A stretch of DNA of 64,000 nucleotides from Desmonostoc muscorum LEGE 12446 (GTDB taxonomy: Bacteria; Cyanobacteriota; Cyanobacteriia; Cyanobacteriales; Nostocaceae): the NCBI RefSeq assembly GCF_015207005.2, contig NZ_JADEXS020000002.1, positions 248,001 to 312,000 on the forward strand, given 5' to 3'. Under the pieces are notes generated by a model, which was not told where the DNA came from, did no database searches, and was given only the letters and a program-made list of their open reading frames with translations. Positions 25,210-35,300 of the stretch are shown here, piece after piece. Within the stretch, counting starts at the first letter, position 1, and each line of letters opens with the position of its first letter. A program made the translations under genes and the position numbers.

Positions 25210-28200
25210 ATGACTACAATTAGTTCAGAAAACCAGCATTTAACTGAATGGCTCAACAGTGGAGTTGACGAAGAAATCATTGCTCTGAATGTGCGATCGC
25301 TGTCTGGGACTTTACCCTACGAATACTTGCTCTACAGTCCCAAAATCTCCCGCCGCAATGATGGACGATTACGCGATCGCGATTTGAAAAAATACCAGCA
25401 CATTGAACTAGGCGGCTGGTGGTGCAATGGCGTTGACCCCCTCAACAACTACGTGCTGATGATGTGGGGCTGCTTCAAACCCGACCATCCCCGAAGAGAT
25501 CGCCAGAAAATTCACAAATTGATCAAGTACGAGCATCCATTCAGAGAAGAGACACGCGCTTTCTTCCTTCTAGTCCCGAATCGCATCTGGGTGAAAGTCT
25601 CTAATCGTAGCGGCATCCCCATTACCGAAGAGGACTTGCAACACCCTGGCGGTTTCTGGCATTGGGTTGTAAAGCATAATGTGCCAGTCACAATTGTAGA
25701 AGGTGTCAAGAAAGCGGGGGCATTATTGACTGCTGGTTATGCTGCGATCGCAATTCCGGGCGTTAACGCTGGATACCGCACCCCCCAGGATGAGTACGGT
25801 AACGCTATTGGTAAACCATTTCTGATTCCCGACTTGAAACATTTCGCAACACAGGGCAGACAGGTTAATATTTGCTTTGACCAGGATAATAAACCCGAAA
25901 CTGTACAGCGAGTCAGAACAGCTATCAGTCGCATGGGAAGGCTGCTGGTAAATGAGGGCTGTTCGCTGCGAGTGATTGATTTACCGTTAGGGGCAGAGAA
26001 AGGGGTTGATGATTTTATTGTCGTCAAGGGTCAGCCAGCATTTGATGCACTTTACAACACTGCCGTTGCACTGGAGTTGTGGGAGATTAAGCTGTTCACT
26101 CTGCTGACATATCCTCCAGCGATCGCACTAAACCAAAGATTCTTGGGCCAGCTTCTCGTACCGGAAGGTGAAAAGCTGATTATCCTCAAGGCTCCCAAAG
26201 GCACTGGTAAAACCGAATGGCTGGCAACTGAGGTGGCGAAAGCACACGACCAAGAGAGACGGGTATTAATTATCACCCATCGCATCCAATTAGGCGAGGC
26301 GTTGTGTAATCGCTTCGGAGTTAACTATGTTACCGAAGTTCGCACGAATGAAACAGGCACATTATTAGGATACGGGGTGTGCGTTGATTCGCTGCATCAA
26401 GAGAGTCAAGCGCGATTCAATCCCAATGACTGGGCGAATGATGTGATTATTATTGATGAATGTGACCAAGTATTCTGGCATCTTCTCAACTCTGGTACTG
26501 AAGTGCAAAAGCGGCGTGTGTCCGTTCTCAAAAATCTCAAACAACTGGTACAGAATGTTTTGGGCAGCAGTCAGGGAAAGATTTATCTCTCAAGTGCCGA
26601 TGTTTCCGACACAGATGTGAAGTATGTTTTATCGCTTGCTGGTGAATATCGGGTTAATCCCTTCGTAATCGTCAACAATTATCGGCACGTAGCCGGAAAC
26701 TGTTACAACTACTCTGGCAACAACCCGAAGAATTTGATTGCGGCATTGGACAAGGCGATAGCCAAAGGGGGGCATCATTTACTATGTTGCTCTGCTCAAA
26801 AGGCTAAGTCTAAGTGGGGGACACAAGCATTGGAAGAACGGTTTCGCCGCAAGTTCCCTCACCTACGAATCCTGAGAATTGACAGCGAATCTGTTGCAGA
26901 CCCCTCTCATCCGGCTTTTGGTTGTATCTCTCATCTCAACGAGATCCTCACTCAGTACGATTTGGTTATCGCCTCCCCAAGTCTTGAAACTGGAGTCAGC
27001 ATCGACATTCGAGGACATTTTGATGGTGTTTGGGGAATTTTTCAGGGAGTGCAGCCGGTTAACTCCGTCCGTCAGATGTTGGCAAGGGTTAGAGAAACTG
27101 TTGACCGTCATGTTTGGGTCAGAGAGTGGGGGATGTCGGTTGTGGGCAATGGCTCTACATCCATAGGAGGATTGCTCAGAAGTCAACACGTTGCTACACA
27201 AGCTAACATTGCGCTATTGTCGGCGGCGGATAATGCGGATTTGAGCTATATTGACCAGAACTTCCAGCCCGAATCTTTGCAGACTTGGGGTAAGCGTGGT
27301 TCTGTCATTAACGTAGAAATGCGGCGTTATCGAGAGTCTGTGCTTGCGGGATTGGTCGAGGATGGTTACACCGTTATTGATGCCGACGATGCTGATGATG
27401 ATGAAAGTGGGGCAGTAATTGAGTCGGTTAAAGCCGCGTCGGTTGAATTGTATGCTGCTGAATGTCAAGCGATCGCTAATTCTGATGAACTCTCTGGGGC
27501 TGAACTCAAGAAGCTGCAAGATAAAAGGGCGAAAACCAAAACTGAACGACACCAGCAGCGCAAGGCTGAATTGTCCCGTCGCTATGAAATTGATGTTACC
27601 CCTGAGCTTGTGGAGAAAGATGACGACGGCTGGTATCCTCAACTGCGGATGCACTACTATTTGACGCTGGGGCGAGAATTTCTGACCAACCGTGATGCGA
27701 AACGGGCAGCAGCACAGTTAGAGGCGGGAGAGAATTCGATTTGGAAACCGGATTTTAACAAGGGACAGCTATTACCTGCTGTACTGTTACTGGAAAATCT
27801 CAATCTGTTGCAGTTTCTTACACCAGACGTTCAGTTACGTGGTAGTGACGAGAAGATGCTGGAGTTTAAGGCACTGGCTGTTCAGCACAGGCACGTTATT
27901 AAGAATTACTTGAATGTCAGTATCTCGGAAAAACTGACCCCAGTAGCAATCGCTCAGAAGTTACTTGCCAAAATTGATTTGAAGTTGGACTACGTTGGTC
28001 GGTTGGGCAAGCGTGAAAATCGGGAGTGCGTTTATCAATTCGTTGCCCCTGATGATCAGCGTAATTCAATTTTCGGGCAGTGGTTAAATCGGGATGAACT
28101 GTTTCTTAGTGAGTCGGTGTCAGTCACGAACAATATAGAATTACAAACACCAGGTATTGACACGGAATCTCTTGACAATTCCCAAACATTTACCCAGGAA

Positions 28201-28521
28201 GATCCTGAAGTCCTTGGATGGAAGGGGTTACACCTAAAGCTGCGCCAAGGACTCGGCAGTGTTGGACACTTCTACCAACAGATGGTTTCCCAGATTGGTG
28301 AGGCTGTTGGCGTTGCTGATGGTGAGCCTTACTGGAATGCTTATCTGGGGCAGTGGCAGGTTTGGGTTAACAATGGATCGCGGGTGTACGTCTGTGGTGT
28401 GCGATTGGTTGGTGGCGGTGTAGTGAGAGAAAGCTTTGATAAAGAGTTGAGTAATTTATGCTTCAGATTTCGTCTTACTAGTTTTTTTAGAGACAGCAAT
28501 TGCACCAACTCCAAACAATAG
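25210..28521 (+). CDS. plasmid replication protein, CyRepA1-like (DUF3854 plus helicase)
   Basis: 1103 residues from ATG 25210, with AGAGGAAAC directly before it. Residues about 30-290 are a DUF3854/TOPRIM-like module (YSPKISRRNDGRLRDRDL, GGWWCNGVDP, GFWHWVVKHNVPVTIVEGVKKA, NICFDQDNKP, GVDDFIV). A superfamily-2-like helicase follows, with Walker A APKGTGKTEW (residues 328-337), the DECD box IIIDECDQVFW (near 416) and further helicase motifs (YLSSADVSD, VIASPSLETGVSI, QMLARVRETVDRHVW). This architecture fits the CyRepA1 family, named as replication initiators of large cyanobacterial plasmids. The last about 60 residues lie beyond recognisable sequence, and the 3' end overlaps a converging gene by 66 bases, so the C-terminus may be altered. 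Confidence 0.85.
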   Translation: MTTISSENQHLTEWLNSGVDEEIIALNVRSLSGTLPYEYLLYSPKISRRNDGRLRDRDLKKYQHIELGGWWCNGVDPLNNYVLMMWGCFKPDHPRRDRQKIHKLIKYEHPFREETRAFFLLVPNRIWVKVSNRSGIPITEEDLQHPGGFWHWVVKHNVPVTIVEGVKKAGALLTAGYAAIAIPGVNAGYRTPQDEYGNAIGKPFLIPDLKHFATQGRQVNICFDQDNKPETVQRVRTAISRMGRLLVNEGCSLRVIDLPLGAEKGVDDFIVVKGQPAFDALYNTAVALELWEIKLFTLLTYPPAIALNQRFLGQLLVPEGEKLIILKAPKGTGKTEWLATEVAKAHDQERRVLIITHRIQLGEALCNRFGVNYVTEVRTNETGTLLGYGVCVDSLHQESQARFNPNDWANDVIIIDECDQVFWHLLNSGTEVQKRRVSVLKNLKQLVQNVLGSSQGKIYLSSADVSDTDVKYVLSLAGEYRVNPFVIVNNYRHVAGNCYNYSGNNPKNLIAALDKAIAKGGHHLLCCSAQKAKSKWGTQALEERFRRKFPHLRILRIDSESVADPSHPAFGCISHLNEILTQYDLVIASPSLETGVSIDIRGHFDGVWGIFQGVQPVNSVRQMLARVRETVDRHVWVREWGMSVVGNGSTSIGGLLRSQHVATQANIALLSAADNADLSYIDQNFQPESLQTWGKRGSVINVEMRRYRESVLAGLVEDGYTVIDADDADDDESGAVIESVKAASVELYAAECQAIANSDELSGAELKKLQDKRAKTKTERHQQRKAELSRRYEIDVTPELVEKDDDGWYPQLRMHYYLTLGREFLTNRDAKRAAAQLEAGENSIWKPDFNKGQLLPAVLLLENLNLLQFLTPDVQLRGSDEKMLEFKALAVQHRHVIKNYLNVSISEKLTPVAIAQKLLAKIDLKLDYVGRLGKRENRECVYQFVAPDDQRNSIFGQWLNRDELFLSESVSVTNNIELQTPGIDTESLDNSQTFTQEDPEVLGWKGLHLKLRQGLGSVGHFYQQMVSQIGEAVGVADGEPYWNAYLGQWQVWVNNGSRVYVCGVRLVGGGVVRESFDKELSNLCFRFRLTSFFRDSNCTNSKQ

Positions 28522-29043
28522 ACCTACTAGGGAAGTAGGTTCTGGTACTGATGTAGATGAAGAACTCAGGGTAATATTGGCAGCAGAATCTTGATAAATG
28601 TATGTTCCTGCCCGTCCCACTTCACCCGTCAAGCTAATTTCAGAGCTTGAAGTTTTTTCTAAGGTATATCTTGGAGCATCAAAAGCAATGCCAAAATCAA
28701 CTACTAAATTCCAATTCGACCCAGAACCAAGCTCAAAATCAACATCTGGGGTTAAGTTACCGCCATTAGTAGATCCTCTCTTCAAATTCAAGTTTAGATT
28801 GTTGACGGATAGCTCCCAATCGCTCAAAGTCCCGGACTCTGAGTAAACCACGAATCCAGAATATTCGCTCTTGAATGGCAAAGAGTTCGTAAGGAATGGG
28901 CTAGTAGCATCGACTAAGGTAAAATCACCTGAAAATTCTTGTCTAGTTAGAATCGCTCCCAGTACGGGAGTAGCATGAAATACGCTTGCAACTACCAAAC
29001 CAATCACGGCGACGCTAACTTTGGGGAGTCGAACTTGATTCAT
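28456..29043 (-). CDS. PEP-CTERM sorting domain protein
   Basis: 195 residues. The N-terminal signal peptide (VAVIGLVVASVFHATPVLGA) is followed by a beta-rich secreted domain and the C-terminal sorting signal: VPEPTSLVGLLFG, a hydrophobic segment, then a basic tail (KKTSKTK). Proteins of this kind are exported and processed by exosortase-type systems. It converges on the replication gene, and its last 66 bases overlap that gene's 3' end. Probably a cargo gene, not part of replication. Confidence 0.88.
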   Translation of the reverse strand: MNQVRLPKVSVAVIGLVVASVFHATPVLGAILTRQEFSGDFTLVDATSPFLTNSLPFKSEYSGFVVYSESGTLSDWELSVNNLNLNLKRGSTNGGNLTPDVDFELGSGSNWNLVVDFGIAFDAPRYTLEKTSSSEISLTGEVGRAGTYIYQDSAANITLSSSSTSVPEPTSLVGLLFGVGAIAVSKKTSKTKSEA

Positions 29044-29585
29044 GGATTGGTTATGCTATCTAAAATTGTTGAAGGTATGCTATCACATCCTTGGCAACTT
29101 AAGATACATTCGGTACATGAAAATTTTCTGCGATACCTGCGGTGTTCTCGAAGAATCGCTCAAGCCCAGAAATGGACAATACTATTAAAGAATTACTTTG
29201 TACACTAACAATTGATGAACGGTTGGGCGTGATGCTGGAGTTTGAGGATACTAGCCCAACTAACAAAAATGTTACTGTAGCGGGGCGTTCGCTTTTAGCG
29301 TCTCCAAGAGTTGCCCATTGCGTTAGCGCAGGGAGGCGCAGCCCATTGCAAATTGTGAATTGGTATAAGTGGCCCCTCCTTCTTTTGGCTATACCGAAAC
29401 CCACATTTTGAGAGCAATGTTATACGAAAAAACCGCTGCTTAATGCACACTCAGATGCTTTGATCGAGAAAACTATTAAAAACTTCATTTAAGTCCGTGG
29501 TGTATAATCTTTAAGGTGTCTTTTTTCGCATTCCCTAAATAATGTGATAGTTATATTTTAAACTTTAAACTTACATACGTATTTC
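29044..29585. other. 542-bp intergenic stretch with a dispersed-repeat fragment
   Basis: No gene is supported. At about 29276-29345 lies sequence resembling the small dispersed repeats of Nostoc genomes (GGGCGTTCGCTTTTAGCG, then GCGTTAGCGCAGGGAGGC). A short frame at 29175-29411 begins with protein-like residues (MDNTIKELLCTLTIDERLGV) but then runs through the repeat, so it could be a small gene truncated by repeat insertion. The rest is AT-rich and probably holds the promoter of the gene at 29586. Confidence 0.5.
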
Positions 29586-30632
29586 ATGCCTCGAAAAACT
29601 ACAGTCCCATCGCAATCAATTAAAGTAACTCCGCTGGCTCTGTCTCAATTACATATCCGCTTAGAGTTTTTAGAAAAAGAACATCAATCACTACTCAAAC
29701 AGATTAAGAGAAAGCGCACAGAACTGAAGAACTTTGTTGAACAGATGCGTTCTTTTGGCACAGAATTTCTCAATAAAGCTACTCCCGGTTTCCGAAAAAT
29801 GGCTGAGTTAGACCAGGAAATCCATGCTCTGTTTGAAGAGATTTTTACTACTAGAAAGTTCGGTAAACAAACTCTCAAAAATATACAAGCACTTTACCGT
29901 AACCTACAGGTAACTGGAGCCATCAGTCTAAAACCCAACAGCCAACAGTTAGATACATTAGACGAATCGTTTGACAATGAAGATTCCCAATCAGATTTTT
30001 CAAAGGAAACTAGTGAAGACCAGCATCAATATTGGCAAGGACAACAGTCTGTAGACTCTGCCTCTATAGTCAGAACAGATGACCAAAGAAAAATTCGTCA
30101 AACATTTCTGAAATTAGCTGAAATCTTTCACCCTGATAAAGCCAGAGACAGTGAAACACAGAAGTCTCACACAGAAATCATGAAAGAAATTAATAAAGCC
30201 TACCAAGAGGGGGATTTAGCAAGACTTCTTGAAATTGAACGAAGTCAACAACCCTTAGAAATTATTGACAATAATAACGAGGATGATTTAACCCGTAGAT
30301 GCCGAACTCTAGAACAGCACAATCAAATCCTCCTGGCTCAATATGAAAAACTGAAACAGGAACTGCGTTTGACAAAAAATACTCCAGAAGGAACGATGGT
30401 TTGCGATTCTCGAAAAGCTGCTAAAAAAGGCATTGACGCTATGGCTGCGATCGTAGAAACAATGGAATCTCAAATTAACGTCGTTTCTGAGATTCGGGAT
30501 TTTGTTAAGGATTTTAAAGAACAGAAAATCACTATTAAAGAATTTCTTGCTGGGCCAACACCTCTGCACTGCTTAGATGAAGAAACTATAGAAGATATTT
30601 TGGAGCAGATGTTGTCAGAATTAATGAGATAG
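29586..30632 (+). CDS. J-domain-like coiled-coil protein
   Basis: 348 residues from ATG 29586. The N-terminal half is coiled coil (LEFLEKEHQSLLKQIKRKRTELKNFVEQM). A J-domain-like segment follows at residues 165-215: IRQTFLKLAEIFHPDKARD contains the HPD tripeptide (182-184) needed to stimulate Hsp70 ATPase, followed by EINKAYQEGDLARLLEIE. The C-terminus is again helical. DnaJ-type co-chaperones help plasmid replication initiators in several systems, so a helper role for replication or partition is possible but inferred only from position. A free-standing gene, flanked by degraded chromosomal genes. Confidence 0.75.
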   Translation: MPRKTTVPSQSIKVTPLALSQLHIRLEFLEKEHQSLLKQIKRKRTELKNFVEQMRSFGTEFLNKATPGFRKMAELDQEIHALFEEIFTTRKFGKQTLKNIQALYRNLQVTGAISLKPNSQQLDTLDESFDNEDSQSDFSKETSEDQHQYWQGQQSVDSASIVRTDDQRKIRQTFLKLAEIFHPDKARDSETQKSHTEIMKEINKAYQEGDLARLLEIERSQQPLEIIDNNNEDDLTRRCRTLEQHNQILLAQYEKLKQELRLTKNTPEGTMVCDSRKAAKKGIDAMAAIVETMESQINVVSEIRDFVKDFKEQKITIKEFLAGPTPLHCLDEETIEDILEQMLSELMR

Positions 30633-30709
30633 TAGTTTTTGATGAAAAAGTTTTCGCTTTATTTGTGAATGCTCTGCTCAACTTAAAATAATTTTACAGA
30701 ACTATTCAG

Positions 30710-31053
30710 ATGGAATCCACGCAAGACAAATGGGCATTAGTCACAGGTGGGAACCGAGGGATTGGGTTTGCCATCGCTCAAGGTCTACTGGCAAAAGGTT
30801 ACTCGATAATTCAAGTTACTGCCTATCAAAGCTGGCATTAAATGGTGCAACAATTATGCTGGCACAAGCTTTACAATCTTTTGGAATTGTTGTCAATTCC
30901 ATTTGTCCGGGGTGGGTTAAAACAGATATGGGTGGGTCATCAGCACCGCGCACGCCAGCAGAAGGAGCCGACACTGCAATTTGGCTTGCTACTGATGCTC
31001 CACGCAATATAAACGGTAAATTTTTGCGAGATCGTAAAGTAATTTCTTTTTAG
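30710..31053 (+). pseudogene. SDR oxidoreductase remnant with internal deletion
   Basis: ATG 30710 opens with ALVTGGNRGIGFAIAQGLL, the cofactor-binding start of an SDR, and runs out of frame after GYSI. A different frame then continues with YCLSKLALNGATIMLAQAL (catalytic YxxxK) and SICPGWVKTDMGG to a stop at 31053. About 130 middle codons, including NNAG and the catalytic serine, are deleted and the frame is shifted. Inactive. Confidence 0.85.
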
Positions 31054-31139
31054 ATGTTAATTGTCGTTATAGTTTTTTACCTTGAAAAAGCATACATTTA
31101 TGGCTTGAAAAACCCCACCTCCTCTCGACATATTTAATA

Positions 31140-31500
31140 ATGGATTTATTTGATCAGCATCTTGCAAAAATAACCGAAGAATCAGCCCCCCTAGCGGCTC
31201 GGATGCGTCCACGGACACTTGACGAATTTATTGGGTTTTGAGCATATTATCGGGCAAGGAAGGCTACTGCGGCGTGCTATTAGTTTGGATCAACTGTCTT
31301 CCTTAATCTTTTCTGGGCCACCAGGGACTGGCAAAACTACTTTGACCCGTGTTATTGCCAACAGCACCCGCGCTCACTTCATTGCTATCAATGCCGTACT
31401 TTCGGGAGTTAAAGAAATTCGAGCGGCAATTGAAATAGCCCAATAAAAGCGCAAGTTCCATAATCAACGAACTATTCTTTTTGTCGATGCTGCTATGTTA
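31140..31500 (+). pseudogene. rarA: rarA/mgsA (AAA+ recombination factor) fragment
   Basis: ATG 31140 starts MDLFDQHLAKITEESAPLAA followed by RMRPRTLDEFIG, the RarA N-terminus. A one-base insertion shifts the frame, and the second frame reads HIIGQGRLLRRAI, then Walker A GPPGTGKTT and RVIANSTRAHF. After IEIAQ comes an in-frame TAA, then KRKFHNQRTILFVDA, where homology ends. Only about 120 of the expected 430 or more codons remain. Probably chromosomal DNA captured and decaying. Confidence 0.85.
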
Positions 31501-31529
31501 GTCTGTAATTTTTTTAATTTTCTATTTCA

Positions 31530-32201
31530 CTAAACTGCCATCCCTTTAGACCTGATATTAGATAAACTTTTGTCAAGTTTAGTATTAGCTTTTTCAAAAA
31601 ATTCAAAAACTTTATTGTTAAGTTGATTAATTTTTACCTGACCAGATTGAATATCAAGAACTACTTCCCCATTTTTCTGAGCAATGGTTAAATCTTTTTG
31701 CTCAGTGTTGAAAGAAATATCGTACACTTGACCCTGAACCTGAGTAGAACCATCTTCACTTATGTCACTCAAAACTGTACCAATTTTCTGAGCAATTTTA
31801 GTCAACCGGCGAATAGAATGCAATTCTTCCGTATCCAAATTCATAGCTGTCAACGCTTTTGATGACAACTGTTGACCAGATTTAAATTGATTGGCTACCT
31901 CCACAATCCGTTTTTTGTATTCATCGGACTTACCCAACTTGTCAGCAGTAGTATACCAATCCCTCAAGTTGTCAATAGTCACTGGTTGTTGTTCAAGGAG
32001 AGAAGGATTTAATGCTACTTGGATTTTTGCTTCCGGAAACGGAACAACTTTACCGCCGACATAATCCCCCAACGGCTCCATGTACAACCCCCACACCTGT
32101 TGTTTACCAGTGAACAATTTTGGTAGTGAAGAAGGAGAATGCTTTTCCATTTGCCCCCAAAAGTGTTGATAACTGGGGTCAGCAATCATCTGACTTTTCA
32201 C
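31530..32201 (-). pseudogene. 3' part of the MITE-split polymerase-like gene
   Basis: 223 codons opening with GTG AAA AGT CAG, bases supplied by the MITE terminal repeat, then MIADPSYQHFWGQMEKHSP. The MIA codons are the target duplication. Removing the MITE and one duplication joins QYQITQP to MIADPSYQHF in frame, giving one gene of 1745 codons. The segment includes KQQVWGLYMEPLGDYVGGKVVPFP, followed by a helical tail with a DIQSGQVKINQL beta hairpin and a coiled-coil end. If translated separately from this GTG, it could still fold as an independent domain, so loss of function is not certain. No ribosome-binding site is evident. Confidence 0.7.
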
Positions 32202-32344
32202 GGTATGTGGAAAAGGTTATTTTGATGGTTTCCCAAGCCCTGATTTCTCCCTTGGCTATTTTCATTAACTAAGAGCTATTGAGAATTAGTCTGTGGAAAA
32301 AGCCACGCTTTTTAGGGGCTTGAGGACTTGCCGTGAAAAGTCAG
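32190..32344. mobile_element. 155-bp MITE with 14-bp inverted repeats and 9-bp target duplication
   Basis: Perfect terminal inverted repeats: CTGACTTTTCACGG at 32190-32203 and CCGTGAAAAGTCAG at 32331-32344. The direct repeat AGCAATCAT flanks it at 32181-32189 and 32345-32353, a 9-bp target duplication. It encodes no protein. Its insertion splits the large minus-strand gene, and excision together with one duplication (164 bp) leaves a gene length divisible by three. No IS with these ends is in the window to supply transposase. Confidence 0.9.
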
Positions 32345-35300
32345 AGCAATCATGGGCTGAGTAATTTGGTACTGTTTGCCAACTCGAAAGGCAACTTGTT
32401 TCTCTCCCCCTGTGGCAAGAGCAATATCACCCTCTTTGAAGCCATACTGTTTATAAGGTTCATAAGCCCTGGTTGTATGAGTTCTGCCATATCCACGCAT
32501 GGCATCAATACAGGTGTCTACTGGTAGTGGGTTCGGCTCACCATCCATCATTAAAGGGTAGTTCATGGGAATTGGTTTACCTTGTAGGCGAAAACTCCCT
32601 TTCTCTTTTTCGACTTTGGTTTGTGTCTCATTTATTATGGGTGGTTTTTCTCCCTTACTCCCTGCTCCCTGCTCAATAGCTTTTTCATTTGAGGGCAGTG
32701 CTGGTTGAGATGGAGGTTTTAGAAATTGCGGTCGTGTGGCGAGGGAATTAACTCTTTGTTGATAGTCACTATCCGATTCAATAATTGCCCCAAATTTCTT
32801 GGTCATGCTCGACAAAGTTTTGGCAGGGATGGAGCTATCAACCAAGTGAAATACCGCTAGACCTTTTTTAGTTTCCCTGATAACATTTTCTATTGGTACT
32901 TGCTGACATTCCACTTTTTGAGCAGTTAACCATTTAATCACAGTTTCAGCTTTCTGATTGTCAACAGCCAAGCCCATAACTCCAAGTTTTTTGTTTGATT
33001 CTGTAGAAAATAAGAAAGTGGGACGCTCTTTAATCTGATGTAGAATTTTCGCACTACTATCAATCATATACAGTTGTTGAGGGTTAATTGATTGAGTGCC
33101 AAAAGCCTGAAATTCCTTCGTCCAAACAGTAGGATATTCAACGGTATTAGGGTCAATTTGAGCGCAAATAACAGAAAAATTACTTTGAATAATAGCGGGC
33201 GCGAGTGTAAGTTGTCCGGTTTTGAGTAGTCCAAGCTGTCTGAGCGCGTCAAAGTCTTTTTTAAAATGCAATACCCCCAAGGGGTCACCATTTAAAAACA
33301 CGGCATCTCTGGTTTTTAAGGGTGGCAAATCCATAGTCAGTTTTCGGTAATCTAAATCATCGAATGTCTGACCAGAAAAATCATAAAAGTTAATTTTATT
33401 AATTTTAAGTAAATTGCCATTGGGAGATTCACCCAGGACAAACGCCTGATCTCCAGTTTCGGAGATAGAAGTAAGTTTTAACTTTAGGGGATTACCATTT
33501 TTGAGATAATTAATTTCTTTTAACTGCTGGACAGAATCACTGTCTAACTCACCCAAAGTCAAAGCATCAATTTTGATTTTTACTGTTTTGTCAGGAACGG
33601 GCACAGTGCCAAATTCTAAGTTTATCGGTTCGCTGTTAAAAACAAGTCCTGCGTAAGAGAAATTCTTGAGTTCACGGATAGTAATTTCAACTGGCTCGTT
33701 TCCTGGTAGCCCAATAGTTGCTTTGGCAGTAGCAGGTTCCACGCCAATGAAATTAGCTTGCGCCTTTGTGCCAATTGGTAACATTCCAGTCCTGGTTTCA
33801 AGCATAGCGAATTCCTTATATTCGCCGTCAGTATCCTGGACAAACATTAGTCTGGAAACGTGGCGTTCATGCCCCGGTGGGTGGTAACTAGCTCTGATTT
33901 CTATCGGGTGTTTTTCGTCTGGGTTCCACTTTCTACCCAAAAATTGATTCGCTTCATTATTCAATGTGACTAACTTCGGTTTGGTAAATTGCAGTTGCTC
34001 CAGGCGGGAGATAATCTCATTGGGGAAAGCAGCAAAGGCGAAGTTAGATACTTTTTTAGCGTAAGCTCCTGGGCCGGTGTTTTCTTTACGTGCAACTTCA
34101 AGTTCATCTTGGCGGGATGCAGAGACATTCCAAGCGGCCGCAGCAGCAGCAAGTTTGTCTGATTCTGGGATCGAAGCGTAAAATGCAAGAGCTGTTTCAT
34201 TTGCTTTGCCAAAGAGTAATTTAATTTGGCTTTTAGTAAGCTCTGGTTTAAATTCTGTGACTTTAGCTCCCTGCGTAACTATCCCCGGTTTGAGGTTATG
34301 GTCAGTTACTGACTGCTGGCTAATTGTCCCAAGATGACGGTATGCGGGTTTCCCATCCTTGCCTATTTCACCATTAATCTGGGCGACTGCTAGTAATTTG
34401 TGGGGGCGTTCTTTAGTTCGCCATTTCTCTGGTATTTCGTCTAGCCGGATGTTCAACGTCTGGGCTTTCCAAATTAGAGGATGCGCGTAACGAGTGAGAT
34501 TGCCAATTTCGAGTTGCGTCCCTTGTGGAGTTTGAATGGTTGCTGATGGCCCCTTCTCGGTTTCTCTGAGCCGCTCCATACGTACCGCAGCGTTAAATAA
34601 CTTGTCAAACTCGTACTTGGCAGCGATCGCACTCAATCTCTGCTGTGGTGTAAATTCTACCCCGTGGAACAAGTCTTTAAACTGAACGATGGGGCGCGAT
34701 TCTAACTGTGATTGTTGGAAATATTTATTAGTTTGATTTATTAATAATTCTACTGGGGAGTAACCAGTGGGAGTAATGCCATAGTTTAAATAAACTGAAC
34801 GCGACTTCTTATCTTTAATATAGTTAATATCTCTATGAAGATAACGCTTATTCTCCTTAATTACGTTCATGTCGGGAGTTCTTGAACTTTTAAAGAGATC
34901 CACTGCTATTTGGTTTTGAAAACATCCCTCCTCAATCATACTCCGATACATCAGGCGGTTAACATCCATTGCTTGATGCAAATTTTGAGGGGTTCTTTGA
35001 GCTTGGGCAAGTTCAACAAACCTTTGCATATAAGGCTTGTATTCTTTTCTAATTAACTTTGGTTCTTCGTGCTGTTCTTGCTCAAACAGGGCTTCGTAAT
35101 GATTAGAAACTTGGTCTAGATAACTTGATTTCTGCTCAAAAGTACCGTAAGTTTTAAGTACCTCAATTTCCGATTCTAACGCTTCTAGTGCAGTAACTTG
35201 ATTGTTGATTACTCCCACACTAATGCTATCGCTCATGTGGATGGCGATTTTTTCAAAAGGCGGCTGGATTCCAGTTTTAGGATCGTAGAATGATTGTTTT

